DNA of 20,005 bases, taken from Candidatus Egaibacter danicus. GTDB taxonomy: Bacteria > Pseudomonadota > Gammaproteobacteria > Burkholderiales > Burkholderiaceae. Positions 1 to 6,483 of this stretch are shown here, one piece after another; within the stretch, counting starts at the first letter, position 1, and each line of letters opens with the position of its first letter. The notes under the pieces were generated by a model. That model saw only the letters and a list, made by a program, of their open reading frames with translations, ran no database searches and had not been told where the DNA came from. The position numbers and the translations under genes are program-made. The stretch spans positions 1 to 20,005 of the forward strand of contig JAABRC010000007.1 in the NCBI GenBank assembly GCA_011391115.1, written 5' to 3'.

Positions 1-1
1 G

Positions 2-412
2 GCACAGGCTCGGCTGGATGAACTCAATGCACAGGCTGCCAGCGCGATTGCCGCCTACATTGAAACGCAGCAACTCGGCGTGTCAGGCCTGGATGTGGCA
101 TTTGACGGAGCAACCGGGGCCGTGACGGTTCAGGGACAGGCGCCCTCGCAGGAAGCCAGTGAAAAGGTCGCCCTTTGCTGTGGCAATGTGAGCGGTGTGC
201 AGAGCGTCGCCAACCTGCTGGCGGTGTCTGCCCCGGCGGATGAGTCACGGTACCACGATGTGGTTCGTGGTGACACGCTGTCCGCTATCGCCAAAACCTA
301 CTATGGCAATGCGGCCAAGTATCCCGCCATTTTTGAAGCCAACAAACCCATGCTGAGCCACCCTGACAAGATTTATCCGGGTCAAAAGCTGCGCATTCCG
401 CCGCTGGCATGA
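2..412 (+). CDS. BON-LysM domain protein, 5' truncated by the window
   Basis: This is the C-terminal part of a small two-domain protein of the YgaU/Kbp type (E. coli Kbp is a potassium-binding BON-LysM protein of about 149 residues). The reading frame is open from base 2, so the true start lies upstream; a GTG at 80 is internal. The visible 136 residues begin in a BON domain (a hydrophobic/glycine pattern up to about residue 75). A LysM module follows, starting HDVVRGDTLSAIAKTYYGNA and ending YPGQKLRIPPLA, with the typical V-x-x-GDTL opening and PGQ-L-x-IP close. No signal peptide can be judged because the N-terminus is missing. LysM modules bind peptidoglycan or related glycans; in Kbp the two domains cooperate in K+ binding. 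It ends 18 bp before the convergent luxR-type gene, and no clear terminator lies between them. Confidence 0.85.
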   Translation, partial: AQARLDELNAQAASAIAAYIETQQLGVSGLDVAFDGATGAVTVQGQAPSQEASEKVALCCGNVSGVQSVANLLAVSAPADESRYHDVVRGDTLSAIAKTYYGNAAKYPAIFEANKPMLSHPDKIYPGQKLRIPPLA

Positions 413-430
413 TGTTGGTCTGTGGGCAGG

Positions 431-1099
431 TCAAATTACACCAAACCAGCAGGCCCGCTGAATCGCAGCCAGTTTGTTGTCAACTTTGAGCTTGGCCATT
501 GCATTGGTCACGTGAAATGTGATGGTCCGCTCACTGCATCCGAGCCGAACACTTGTTTCTTTGGCGGTCAACCCTTCAAATGCAAGTGCCAGACACTCGC
601 ATTCGCGAGGGCTCAACGGGCTGCGCTCCCGGGCAAGCGCACGCTTGAGCAGCGGCCAGATATTGAGCGCAGACCAGGTCAGTGCGGCGGCTTCGCTGCG
701 GTCGTGCCATTCGCGCGGACTGAACATGAAGCATTCGAACGCCCGGTTGGAGGGCAGCGGAAATTCCACCCGCACCACACTCTGGTAACCATGCGCCAGC
801 CACAGGCGACGCCAACGGCTCTGGCTCTCGTAGGCCGATTTTGCAATATCCTGCCAGGCCACCAGCGGTGCATCTGAATCCCGCCAGGGCGCGCCGAAGT
901 CACGGCTCTCTGCCAACGCAACCGCAGCTTCCAGCAGGCGGGGCGGATGTTGCGTCAGGACGATCCGGTCCTCCTTGTCGCCAAACGGATTTGGACCGAG
1001 CACGGTAATGGCCTCGACCGAGTGCTCCTGCAAGGCGCACAGCCAGTCATTCATGATGCCGTCCAGGCTCACACTGTCAAAGTTAACAGGCACTTTCAT
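431..1099 (-). CDS. LuxR-family transcriptional regulator (quorum-sensing type HTH), possible LuxR solo
   Basis: This is a regulator of about 222 residues. The C-terminal 60 residues form a GerE/LuxR helix-turn-helix: LSPRECECLALAFEGLTAKE, then a recognition region with SERTITFHVTNAMAKLKV, the version typical of autoinducer-responsive LuxR proteins. The N-terminal 150 residues have the size of an autoinducer-binding domain, but I do not see the usual Trp/Tyr/Asp-Pro pattern of acyl-homoserine-lactone binders. The ligand is therefore unknown, and no luxI-type synthase is in the window. The start is uncertain. ATG at 1099 is chosen because starts at 1132 (ATG) or 1135 (TTG) would run into an inverted repeat and crowd the divergent kinase gene; none has a good Shine-Dalgarno sequence. 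The gene is divergent from the sensor kinase and lies beside an autoinducer synthase, so it probably regulates that cassette (inference). Confidence 0.85.
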   Translation of the reverse strand: MKVPVNFDSVSLDGIMNDWLCALQEHSVEAITVLGPNPFGDKEDRIVLTQHPPRLLEAAVALAESRDFGAPWRDSDAPLVAWQDIAKSAYESQSRWRRLWLAHGYQSVVRVEFPLPSNRAFECFMFSPREWHDRSEAAALTWSALNIWPLLKRALARERSPLSPRECECLALAFEGLTAKETSVRLGCSERTITFHVTNAMAKLKVDNKLAAIQRACWFGVI

Positions 1100-1106
1100 G
1101 GGGAGT

Positions 1107-1140
1107 TGTGATTGAAGCGGGGACAATAACATCAATCACA
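1107..1140. promoter_or_regulatory. Inverted repeat between divergent luxR and kinase genes
   Basis: Two perfect 9-bp arms, TGTGATTGA (1107-1115) and TCAATCACA (1132-1140), are separated by 16 bp. They lie in the only stretch that can hold promoters for both the LuxR-type gene and the CqsS-like kinase. Symmetry centred between divergent genes suggests an operator for a dimeric regulator, but the regulator is not identifiable. The arms contain TGTGA half-sites as in CRP/FNR-type sites, but the spacing is far too wide for one CRP dimer. A hairpin in the RNA is an alternative. Confidence 0.4.
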
Positions 1141-1188
1141 TGGCGGAGCTTTCTTCTGTGGTGTGAATTACTACATAGGTGGAGTCAG

Positions 1189-2526
1189 TTGGACAAGGCC
1201 CGGGTCAGCAGGCATTACTCTTTACGTGCTATCGCGAAGCGCTCGTACGAAGCCGTCTTGCACGAGCCACTTGAACCCGTGTTGCATCCATCGCGCACGC
1301 GATTGCGGTGGCTTGGCGTATTCACCATGGTTGGTCACCCGCTATTTGCCTGGATATGGGGATCATGGCTGCGCCAACCCTACGAAAACTTGGGGCTCCG
1401 TCTGGTAGCGACCCTGTTGGGAGCGCTTTTGGTCGCACTGAGCTTTGTGCGGGATACCTCCAGTCGGCTTGTTCATGTCGTTTACACCACGGTATTCTGG
1501 CTGCAGCTACCCGTACTTTTTACGTGGATGTACCTTTCCAACGGTGGCAATTCAGTATGGCTGGCGAGTCTTTGTGCCGCAATTTTGATTCAATATCACG
1601 TAACCGACTGGCGACTGGCTACTGTTGGGCTTGTGACGGGCGTATCTGTATCGTGGATATTGTTTCAAGCGACCGGATCGCATGTCGCATCCTTGATGCC
1701 CGAGCAGGCAGCCACCAATATCGTCGTCATCGTCTTCAGCTGGTGTTGTGCGCTGTTACTGGGCATCTCGTCAGCGAACCTGCGCCGTGAACACCTCAAC
1801 AACACGCTGACAACGATCGGGATCATGGCGCACGAATTGCGTACCCCGTTATCAACAGCGGGATTAATCAGCGATGCACTGCAAATGCAGGCAGAAACTG
1901 CGGAGAATGAGGACAGCGCGAAGAGGCTTGCAAAACTGGCGGAACGGCTGCGCGCCTTGACGCGCAACATGAACCACCAGATTGATACGCAGATTTCCAA
2001 CGCCCGCTTGATGCAATTGCCGGGAGACGGGGATCTGATAGCCGCAGGCGATCTGGTCCGGCAGGTGGTTAGCAACTACCCCTACCGGTCCAGTCGGGAA
2101 CGCCAGTGCATTGTGGTGACGGTTCATCGGGATTTCCGGTTTCGTTCCTCCCTCACGCAGTTTTCGCAGGTGCTGGATAACCTGATCAAGAATGCGCTTC
2201 ACTCGCTGCAGACCGCCAGTTCGGCATTCTCCGAAGGCGACCTGCAAATCGAAGTAGGAGCTTCCGGGACCAAGGGGCGTATCGTGGTCATTGACAAGGG
2301 CATGGGTATCAACCCGAAATCCTTGCCGCATATTTTCGAAGCGTTCTTTTCGACCAACCGGGGTACTGGCCACGGACTTGGCCTGGCGTTTTGCAAACGG
2401 GTGGTTGAAACCGCCAGAGGTAGGCTAAGTGTCAAGTCAGTGCCGCTCCAAGGGGCGACGTTCATCATTGAATTACCTGTCCAGGTCCAGGTCAGCAACA
2501 CACATCAGGGAGATACGAACTCATGA
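1189..2526 (+). CDS. cqsS-like: CqsS/LqsS-like membrane sensor histidine kinase without receiver domain
   Basis: Sensor kinase of about 445 residues, probably detecting an alpha-hydroxyketone autoinducer. The N-terminal half holds about six hydrophobic membrane segments, and the stretch QPYENLGLRLVATLLGALLV closely resembles the start of V. cholerae CqsS (SYENLGLR). After the last helix come the H box MAHELRTPLS with phospho-acceptor His215, the N box DNLIKNALHSLQ (Asn335), the G1 motif DKGMGIN (Asp369) and the G2 motif GTGHGLGLAF (Gly392 onward). Unlike Vibrio CqsS, it ends after the ATPase domain; the receiver is in the next gene, as in Legionella and Janthinobacterium. The start is uncertain: TTG 1189 has AGGTGGAG at 1177-1184, whereas GTG 1108 would add 27 residues, has poor ribosome-site spacing and would overlap the inverted repeat. 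The stop overlaps the next ATG (ATGA), showing translational coupling. Confidence 0.88.
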   Translation: MDKARVSRHYSLRAIAKRSYEAVLHEPLEPVLHPSRTRLRWLGVFTMVGHPLFAWIWGSWLRQPYENLGLRLVATLLGALLVALSFVRDTSSRLVHVVYTTVFWLQLPVLFTWMYLSNGGNSVWLASLCAAILIQYHVTDWRLATVGLVTGVSVSWILFQATGSHVASLMPEQAATNIVVIVFSWCCALLLGISSANLRREHLNNTLTTIGIMAHELRTPLSTAGLISDALQMQAETAENEDSAKRLAKLAERLRALTRNMNHQIDTQISNARLMQLPGDGDLIAAGDLVRQVVSNYPYRSSRERQCIVVTVHRDFRFRSSLTQFSQVLDNLIKNALHSLQTASSAFSEGDLQIEVGASGTKGRIVVIDKGMGINPKSLPHIFEAFFSTNRGTGHGLGLAFCKRVVETARGRLSVKSVPLQGATFIIELPVQVQVSNTHQGDTNS

Positions 2527-3518
2527 CCTTTCCCCTCTACCGTCGGCCCGGCACGGTGGCTTTTCTCGATGACGATCCGGCCTACCTGGAAATGCTGGCT
2601 GAAGTGATGCCACGGGACTGGTCTGTCAAACTGTTTGCCGATCCACTGGACTGTATTCACCATCTGCAAAGCGAGCCCGCACGCTGGGAAGCCGATGCCT
2701 GGCGCCAGCAGGACATGATTGATCGGGGTCGTAACGGGCAGGCACTGATTCCGCAAATTCTGGCCTATTGGACGGAGGACGGAACCAGCCGGTTTGATTT
2801 GACCCGCATTCTGGTGGTGGACTACTCCATGCCGGCCATGAATGGCCTGCAGACGCTGAGCACCCTGATGGACTGGCCTGGTTCCCGCATTCTTCTCACG
2901 GGCCAGGCCGATGAGCAGATCGCCGTTACGGCATTCAACCAGGGCTTGATTGAGCAATTCATCCCCAAACAGTCGGTTGACATCACACGTCGGCTGACGG
3001 ACTCCATTAAGCGCATGCTGGAACTGCCGGCGCGCGGGCAGGGGCAGATCTGGCGCGCCACGTTGACCCGAGAGCAATATGCGTTGTTGTGTTCACCCAC
3101 CATTGCACCTTTGCTGGGTGCCCTGGTGCTGAAACAACGCTGGGTCGAACATGTGGTCATCGGTGCGCCTTTTGGTGTACTGGGGCTGGACGCGGTCGGG
3201 CAGGCTAGCTGGCTACAACTGGAGCACCGGGACAATTTGCGCGATCTGGCCGAACTGGCCTGGACTCAGGGCATTTCCGCGCCAGAGGTGGAAGACATCC
3301 GTTCTGGCCGCAAACTGGTTGACCTTGAACTTCAGTTGGCGCTCAACAGCGGCAAACCAGCGCGCCTCGCTTCCGCCATTGCGCTTGGAGCAGACATGCC
3401 TCTTTGGGCGGCGGTATTTTCTATCGATCCGGCGGTGTGCCCTGGCTCCAGTAAAGGCTACGCGGCCCACCTCGCTGCGCAAGGCGACCGCGAACTGCCA
3501 GACCGAAGCGCGAGTTAA
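2523..3518 (+). CDS. LqsR/JqsR-like response regulator with unusual output domain
   Basis: Response regulator of 331 residues. The receiver domain has the acidic cluster FLDDDPAY (Asp16-18), then an insert of roughly 35 residues before the phospho-acceptor strand ILVVDYSMP (Asp100), the switch Thr126 in ILLTG and Lys149 in FIPKQ. An enlarged receiver fits the LqsR class rather than OmpR or NarL regulators. The C-terminal 170 residues show no helix-turn-helix, GGDEF, EAL or HD motif that I recognise; LqsR output domains are reported as atypical, and I cannot assign this one. The ATG overlaps the kinase stop by 4 bp, and AGGGAG lies at 2507-2512, so kinase and regulator are made together and very likely form a phosphorelay. 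It ends 3 bp before the stop of the convergent synthase gene. Confidence 0.85.
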   Translation: MTFPLYRRPGTVAFLDDDPAYLEMLAEVMPRDWSVKLFADPLDCIHHLQSEPARWEADAWRQQDMIDRGRNGQALIPQILAYWTEDGTSRFDLTRILVVDYSMPAMNGLQTLSTLMDWPGSRILLTGQADEQIAVTAFNQGLIEQFIPKQSVDITRRLTDSIKRMLELPARGQGQIWRATLTREQYALLCSPTIAPLLGALVLKQRWVEHVVIGAPFGVLGLDAVGQASWLQLEHRDNLRDLAELAWTQGISAPEVEDIRSGRKLVDLELQLALNSGKPARLASAIALGADMPLWAAVFSIDPAVCPGSSKGYAAHLAAQGDRELPDRSAS

Positions 3519-3521
3519 AGG

Positions 3522-4766
3522 CTAGTCGGCGCTTTTACTGCGCCTGGCGATGGGCCAATCCCAGGGTTTGACCAGCGGCGCAATGTCGCGGGCGACGTCC
3601 TCGACGTGGCTCATCTCGGCGTCCGTCAGGCTGGCGTTCAGCGTGAGTCGCACCATGGCCCGGTTGCGGCTGGTAGCCGGGGCGCAAAAAATTGCGCCGA
3701 ATACGTTACGTTCTTCCAGTCGATCACGGAGTGCCATGGTGTCCGGTTCCAGGCCGGCTTCCAGCGAAATGATCTGCTCAGTACCCTGATGGATAGGGTA
3801 GCCAAGTTCGGTGAAACTGCTTCGCAAACGCTGCGTGTTGGTGCGCAAGCGTGCTCTTTCACTGTCGCAGCCCTTGATGACTTCCAGCGTTGCGGCCAGC
3901 CCTGCTATTTCATGCGGCAAGAGACTGGAGCTGAAAATATTGGGATAGCTCGAGCTCAAAATGTAATACCGCATTTCCGCGGGGGCCGAAAAGAATCCGG
4001 CACGCCCCGCAAAAGCCTTGGCCAGGCTGGCCGTAATGAAGTGCACCCGGTTGGTAAGCCCAAGCTCGGCGCACAGGCCTGCGCCACCGGGACCGTGCGT
4101 GCCGAGGGAATGGGACTCGTCGACCAATATCATGCACCCGTGCTGTTCGGCCACCTCGACCATCTCGGTCAGAGGGCACAACGCGCCAGTGGTGCTGTAG
4201 ACCGAATCCACCACCACAATGCCAGGGCCGTTGCGGGCAATCACGCGGGACAAATGTCCCGGGTCGTTGTGCCGGAATGGGTGGGCTGGTGCGCGAGCCG
4301 CGTGAGCACCTTCCCACAATGAAGTGTGCGCCAGCGTATCCAGATACACCGGCGTTTGCGCGTCGGCGATCGCCTGCAGCAAACCAACATTTGCGGCATA
4401 GCCTGATTGACAGACGAATCCATCTTCTTTCCCTATCCAGTTGGCGATAGATGTTTCGAGTGCGCGACCAGGGTGCTGGTTGAGCAGAAAAACACCTGAC
4501 TGGACAACGAATTCACGATTGCGCTGCATCGCCAGGACTTGGGCCTGAACAATATCTTCGTGCCCCGTGACGCTCAGGTAGTCGTTGCCGTCCAGCCGAA
4601 CCGCGTTTGAACCGGCAGGACGACCATGCAGCACAAACTTGCCACCCCACTGGTCTTGCCAGCGCGGGGTGAAGTCGCGGGCTATCCGCGTAGCCAATCT
4701 CGCCCCGAGCGGGGGGTTCCGGGTGGCGTGGGATGTAACTGGGCCGATTCTGTCTAGAACTTGCAT
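3522..4766 (-). CDS. cqsA-like: CqsA/LqsA-like alpha-hydroxyketone autoinducer synthase (PLP-dependent)
   Basis: A PLP enzyme of 414 residues of the alpha-oxoamine synthase family (fold type I), in the quorum-sensing synthase branch. Visible motifs: HTSLWEGAHAA with a stacking His147, HNDPGHL (166-171), VDESHSLGTHG with the PLP-ring Asp216 and His219, and the Schiff-base lysine Lys250 in ITASLAKAF. Vibrio CqsA condenses an acyl-CoA with S-adenosylmethionine or 2-aminobutyrate on the way to CAI-1; Legionella LqsA leads to LAI-1. Which acyl chain is used here cannot be read from the sequence. ATG 4766 is chosen because GGAG sits 6 nt upstream; a TTG at 4781 is the alternative. The synthase, sensor kinase and receiver genes together make the quorum-sensing assignment much stronger than a generic KBL/BioF-type label. 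Confidence 0.88.
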   Translation of the reverse strand: MQVLDRIGPVTSHATRNPPLGARLATRIARDFTPRWQDQWGGKFVLHGRPAGSNAVRLDGNDYLSVTGHEDIVQAQVLAMQRNREFVVQSGVFLLNQHPGRALETSIANWIGKEDGFVCQSGYAANVGLLQAIADAQTPVYLDTLAHTSLWEGAHAARAPAHPFRHNDPGHLSRVIARNGPGIVVVDSVYSTTGALCPLTEMVEVAEQHGCMILVDESHSLGTHGPGGAGLCAELGLTNRVHFITASLAKAFAGRAGFFSAPAEMRYYILSSSYPNIFSSSLLPHEIAGLAATLEVIKGCDSERARLRTNTQRLRSSFTELGYPIHQGTEQIISLEAGLEPDTMALRDRLEERNVFGAIFCAPATSRNRAMVRLTLNASLTDAEMSHVEDVARDIAPLVKPWDWPIARRSKSAD

Positions 4767-4803
4767 GTGACGCTCCGTCAAGGGAATACGTCACATTGAA
4801 CAC

Positions 4804-4809
4804 GTTATC
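4804..4809 (-). promoter_or_regulatory. Candidate -10 element of the autoinducer synthase gene
   Basis: On the minus strand this reads GATAAC, a 4/6 match to TATAAT. Its distance from the centre of the lux-box-like dyad (4839.5) puts the predicted transcription start near 4797 and the dyad centre at about -42.5. That is the usual geometry for class-II LuxR activation, where the box replaces the -35 element. The predicted leader is about 30 nt before ATG 4766. It also lies inside a small palindrome, CACGTTATCGTG (4801-4812). This is prediction only. Confidence 0.35.
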
Positions 4810-4822
4810 GTGAAATATTTGT

Positions 4823-4856
4823 GGTGAACCCCTGTCAGATATGACAGGGGTTCACC
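4823..4856. promoter_or_regulatory. Perfect 15-bp inverted repeat with lux-box-like core upstream of the synthase gene
   Basis: Arms 4823-4837 (GGTGAACCCCTGTCA) and 4842-4856 are exact reverse complements around a 4-nt GATA centre. The inner 18 bp, CCTGTCAGATATGACAGG, match the shape of LuxR-family operators (CTG-N10-CAG with GTC/GAC inside). It lies 57-90 bp upstream of ATG 4766 and 66 bp past the stop of the dioxygenase-rhodanese gene, both on the minus strand. It could instead be the terminator hairpin of that gene, but the minus strand after the stem reads ACAAATATTTCACG, not a T-run. On the plus strand the stem is followed at short distance by a TTTTT run, but no plus-strand gene ends there. 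Confidence 0.55.
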
Positions 4857-4922
4857 CTCAAGTTTTTCGATTTGCGGTAATGGGTGTTTTTACTTTGCCG
4901 CCGGAATGGGCTGTTCTGCAGC

Positions 4923-6056
4923 CTATCCCTGACGCCAGGGCAGGCCGCGAAAACGCCAGCCCCCTTGGTGTCCGCGTTGTGCCTGGGTGTCCGGGTCGCC
5001 CTCGAAACCCTCCAGAATGTTGTAAGCCTCCAGCCCCAGTTCCGTGGCGCGACGGGCCGCCGCCACCGAGCGCACGCCGCTGCGGCACAAAAGCACCACT
5101 TTGGTGCCAGCCGGAACCGCTGCGCGCAGCCCGTCATCAAACCCGGGATTCATGGCCATGCCGGGCCACTGCTTCCAGGCCAGGGCCACAGCGCCGGGGA
5201 CAAACCCGACCCATTCACGTTCGGCGTCGGTTCGCACATCCACCAGTACGGCCTTGCCCTCCTGAACCCAGCGCCAGGCGAGTTGGGGGGATACATTACC
5301 GGCATAACCATCTGCCTGCCGCGGCGATTCATCGGTGACAGCAGTTGTAGACGCGTGCACGCCATCGGCATCGTGTCGCAGGCCGGAGGTCAGATTGGCC
5401 GGTACCGCTTCATCCATCCGATTGGGGCGGGGAAGATTCAATGTATCCATGATGGCCGTGAACTCGGCTTCCGTTTTGCCTGCCACGCGTGCGTTGCCTT
5501 TCTTTTCAGATCCAATCGTGCTTGAAACCCTGCCCTGGTAGTCGTGCCCCGGCCAGACCATGGTGTCCTCTGGCAGTTTGAACAGAACCTGCGTCAGGCT
5601 GTGGTACATCTCCCGGGCACTGCCTGACTGAAAATCCGTGCGACCGCAGCCGTTGATCAGCAGCGTGTCGCCGGTGAAAACATGGTTGCGCCACACAAAG
5701 CTCATGCTGCCGGCGGTGTGGCCGGGCGTATGCAGTGCGCGAAGCTCTTCGCTTCCAAAGCTCAACACGTCGTTGTGCTGGATTTGAAGGGCTGCGGTGG
5801 TAATGCCGCAACCTGCCGGCGCTGCTGTGCGAGCCCCCGTATGCTCGGCCAGCAAGCCGGCACTGGTGATATGGTCGGCATGGGCATGGGTTTCGGTGGT
5901 CCACACCAGTTTCAGACCGTACTGGCGCAGCACGGCCAGGTCGCGCTCCAGTTGGGTATCAACGGGGTCAATGATCAGGGCTTCACGGGTGTTTTCGTCG
6001 AACAGAACGTAGGTGTACGTACTCGACGCGGTATCAAAAAGCTGGATCGGGTTCAT
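4923..6056 (-). CDS. Persulfide dioxygenase-rhodanese fusion protein
   Basis: A 377-residue fusion. Residues 1 to about 245 are a metallo-beta-lactamase-fold domain of the ETHE1 class: THAHADH with His57, His59, Asp61 and His62, HTPGHTAG with His113, the metal ligand Asp130 in FTGDTLLINGCGRTDF, and His171 in WPGHDY. ETHE1-type enzymes are mononuclear iron dioxygenases oxidising glutathione persulfide to sulfite and glutathione. Residues of about 255-377 form a rhodanese domain with the active-site loop LLCRSGVRS (Cys324), which would move sulfane sulfur between persulfide and sulfite/thiosulfate. Natural fusions of this order are known (PRF proteins in Burkholderiales). It sits 23 bp after the CsoR-family repressor gene, so the two are likely one operon. 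ATG 6056 fits the family N-terminus but lacks a strong ribosome site. The enzyme is expected in the cytoplasm, as no signal peptide is seen. Confidence 0.9.
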   Translation of the reverse strand: MNPIQLFDTASSTYTYVLFDENTREALIIDPVDTQLERDLAVLRQYGLKLVWTTETHAHADHITSAGLLAEHTGARTAAPAGCGITTAALQIQHNDVLSFGSEELRALHTPGHTAGSMSFVWRNHVFTGDTLLINGCGRTDFQSGSAREMYHSLTQVLFKLPEDTMVWPGHDYQGRVSSTIGSEKKGNARVAGKTEAEFTAIMDTLNLPRPNRMDEAVPANLTSGLRHDADGVHASTTAVTDESPRQADGYAGNVSPQLAWRWVQEGKAVLVDVRTDAEREWVGFVPGAVALAWKQWPGMAMNPGFDDGLRAAVPAGTKVVLLCRSGVRSVAAARRATELGLEAYNILEGFEGDPDTQAQRGHQGGWRFRGLPWRQG

Positions 6057-6079
6057 GGCGATTAGGCGGGTGTCGGCAT

Positions 6080-6325
6080 TCAGGCAAATTTACCCAGCAT
6101 CTCGGCAACGTGATCGGCCGGCATCTCGCCCTGCTCAATCATGCAGCCCACCATACTGAAGAACGATTTGTCCAGGGCTTTCCGGGCTGCTGCAAGCTGC
6201 TGGGCAATTTTTTCGCAATCGGATTCGCTCTGGATGAGTTTCTGGATGCCGCGCAACTGTCCTTCCACGCGGGCGAGGCGCGCACACAATGCTTTTTTAC
6301 TGGCTTCGTCGGACAATTTGCTCAT
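6080..6325 (-). CDS. CsoR/FrmR-family (DUF156) transcriptional repressor
   Basis: An 81-residue all-helical repressor. The signature ARLARVEGQLRGIQKLI followed by CEKIAQQLAAARKALDKSFF is diagnostic of the DUF156 family, whose members sense Cu(I), Ni, formaldehyde or persulfide. Cys37 is the conserved first ligand. The position of the CsoR/FrmR histidine (25 residues later) is Met62, and a cysteine sits one residue earlier (Cys61). The Cu(I) triad Cys-His-Cys is therefore absent, and so is the classical CstR Cys pair spacing of 29. Together with the dioxygenase-rhodanese gene downstream, I infer a persulfide or thiol-responsive role using Cys37/Cys61, and autoregulation of the operon. AGGA lies about 9 nt before ATG 6325. 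Cys14 is a further, probably non-conserved, cysteine. Confidence 0.88.
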   Translation of the reverse strand: MSKLSDEASKKALCARLARVEGQLRGIQKLIQSESDCEKIAQQLAAARKALDKSFFSMVGCMIEQGEMPADHVAEMLGKFA

Positions 6326-6413
6326 GTTGGTTTCCTGAACGGTTTTCTAAACTGTGATGCTCATACACCTTGCAGCATAAATCTTTTTTCCCTGCGGTTG
6401 GCAAAACAGGGCC

Positions 6414-6441
6414 TTGAGGCTAACTGATTTTGCTATATATT
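6414..6441 (+). promoter_or_regulatory. Candidate sigma-70 promoter, distal to icmF
   Basis: TTGAGG (6414-6419, 4/6 match to -35) and TATATT (6436-6441, 5/6 match to -10) are separated by 16 bp. Transcription would start near 6448, giving a long leader through the small ORF and the 22-bp palindrome before icmF. Prediction from sequence only. Confidence 0.3.
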
Positions 6442-6483
6442 CCATAGCTAAAAATACCCTATTTCAGAGGGATAGAGGCAGAA

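Noticed and set aside
2505..3077. 190-codon minus-strand frame opposite the response regulator
   Set aside because: The opposite strand encodes a receiver with intact Asp/Thr/Lys, overlapped translationally by the kinase gene, so this frame is spurious.
3606..4322. Long plus-strand open frame antisense to the autoinducer synthase
   Set aside because: It lies wholly inside a gene with a complete catalytic motif set, and its translation shows no domain-like pattern; high-GC codon structure explains it.
3522..4766. Generic annotation as 2-amino-3-ketobutyrate CoA ligase or 8-amino-7-oxononanoate synthase
   Set aside because: The adjacent CqsS-like kinase and LqsR-like regulator, and no biotin or threonine catabolism genes nearby, favour an autoinducer synthase.
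4823..4856. Plain intrinsic terminator of the dioxygenase-rhodanese gene
   Set aside because: Not preferred: on the minus strand the stem is followed by ACAAATATTTCACG without a T-run, and the core matches a lux-box pattern. It is kept as an alternative rather than ruled out.
6080..6325. Calling the repressor CstR or CsoR by name
   Set aside because: The cysteine/histidine geometry fits neither, so only the family assignment is supported.
6390..6411. CCCTG...CAGGG hairpin as a terminator
   Set aside because: The T-run precedes it on the plus strand and neither gene ends there; both neighbours start in this region.
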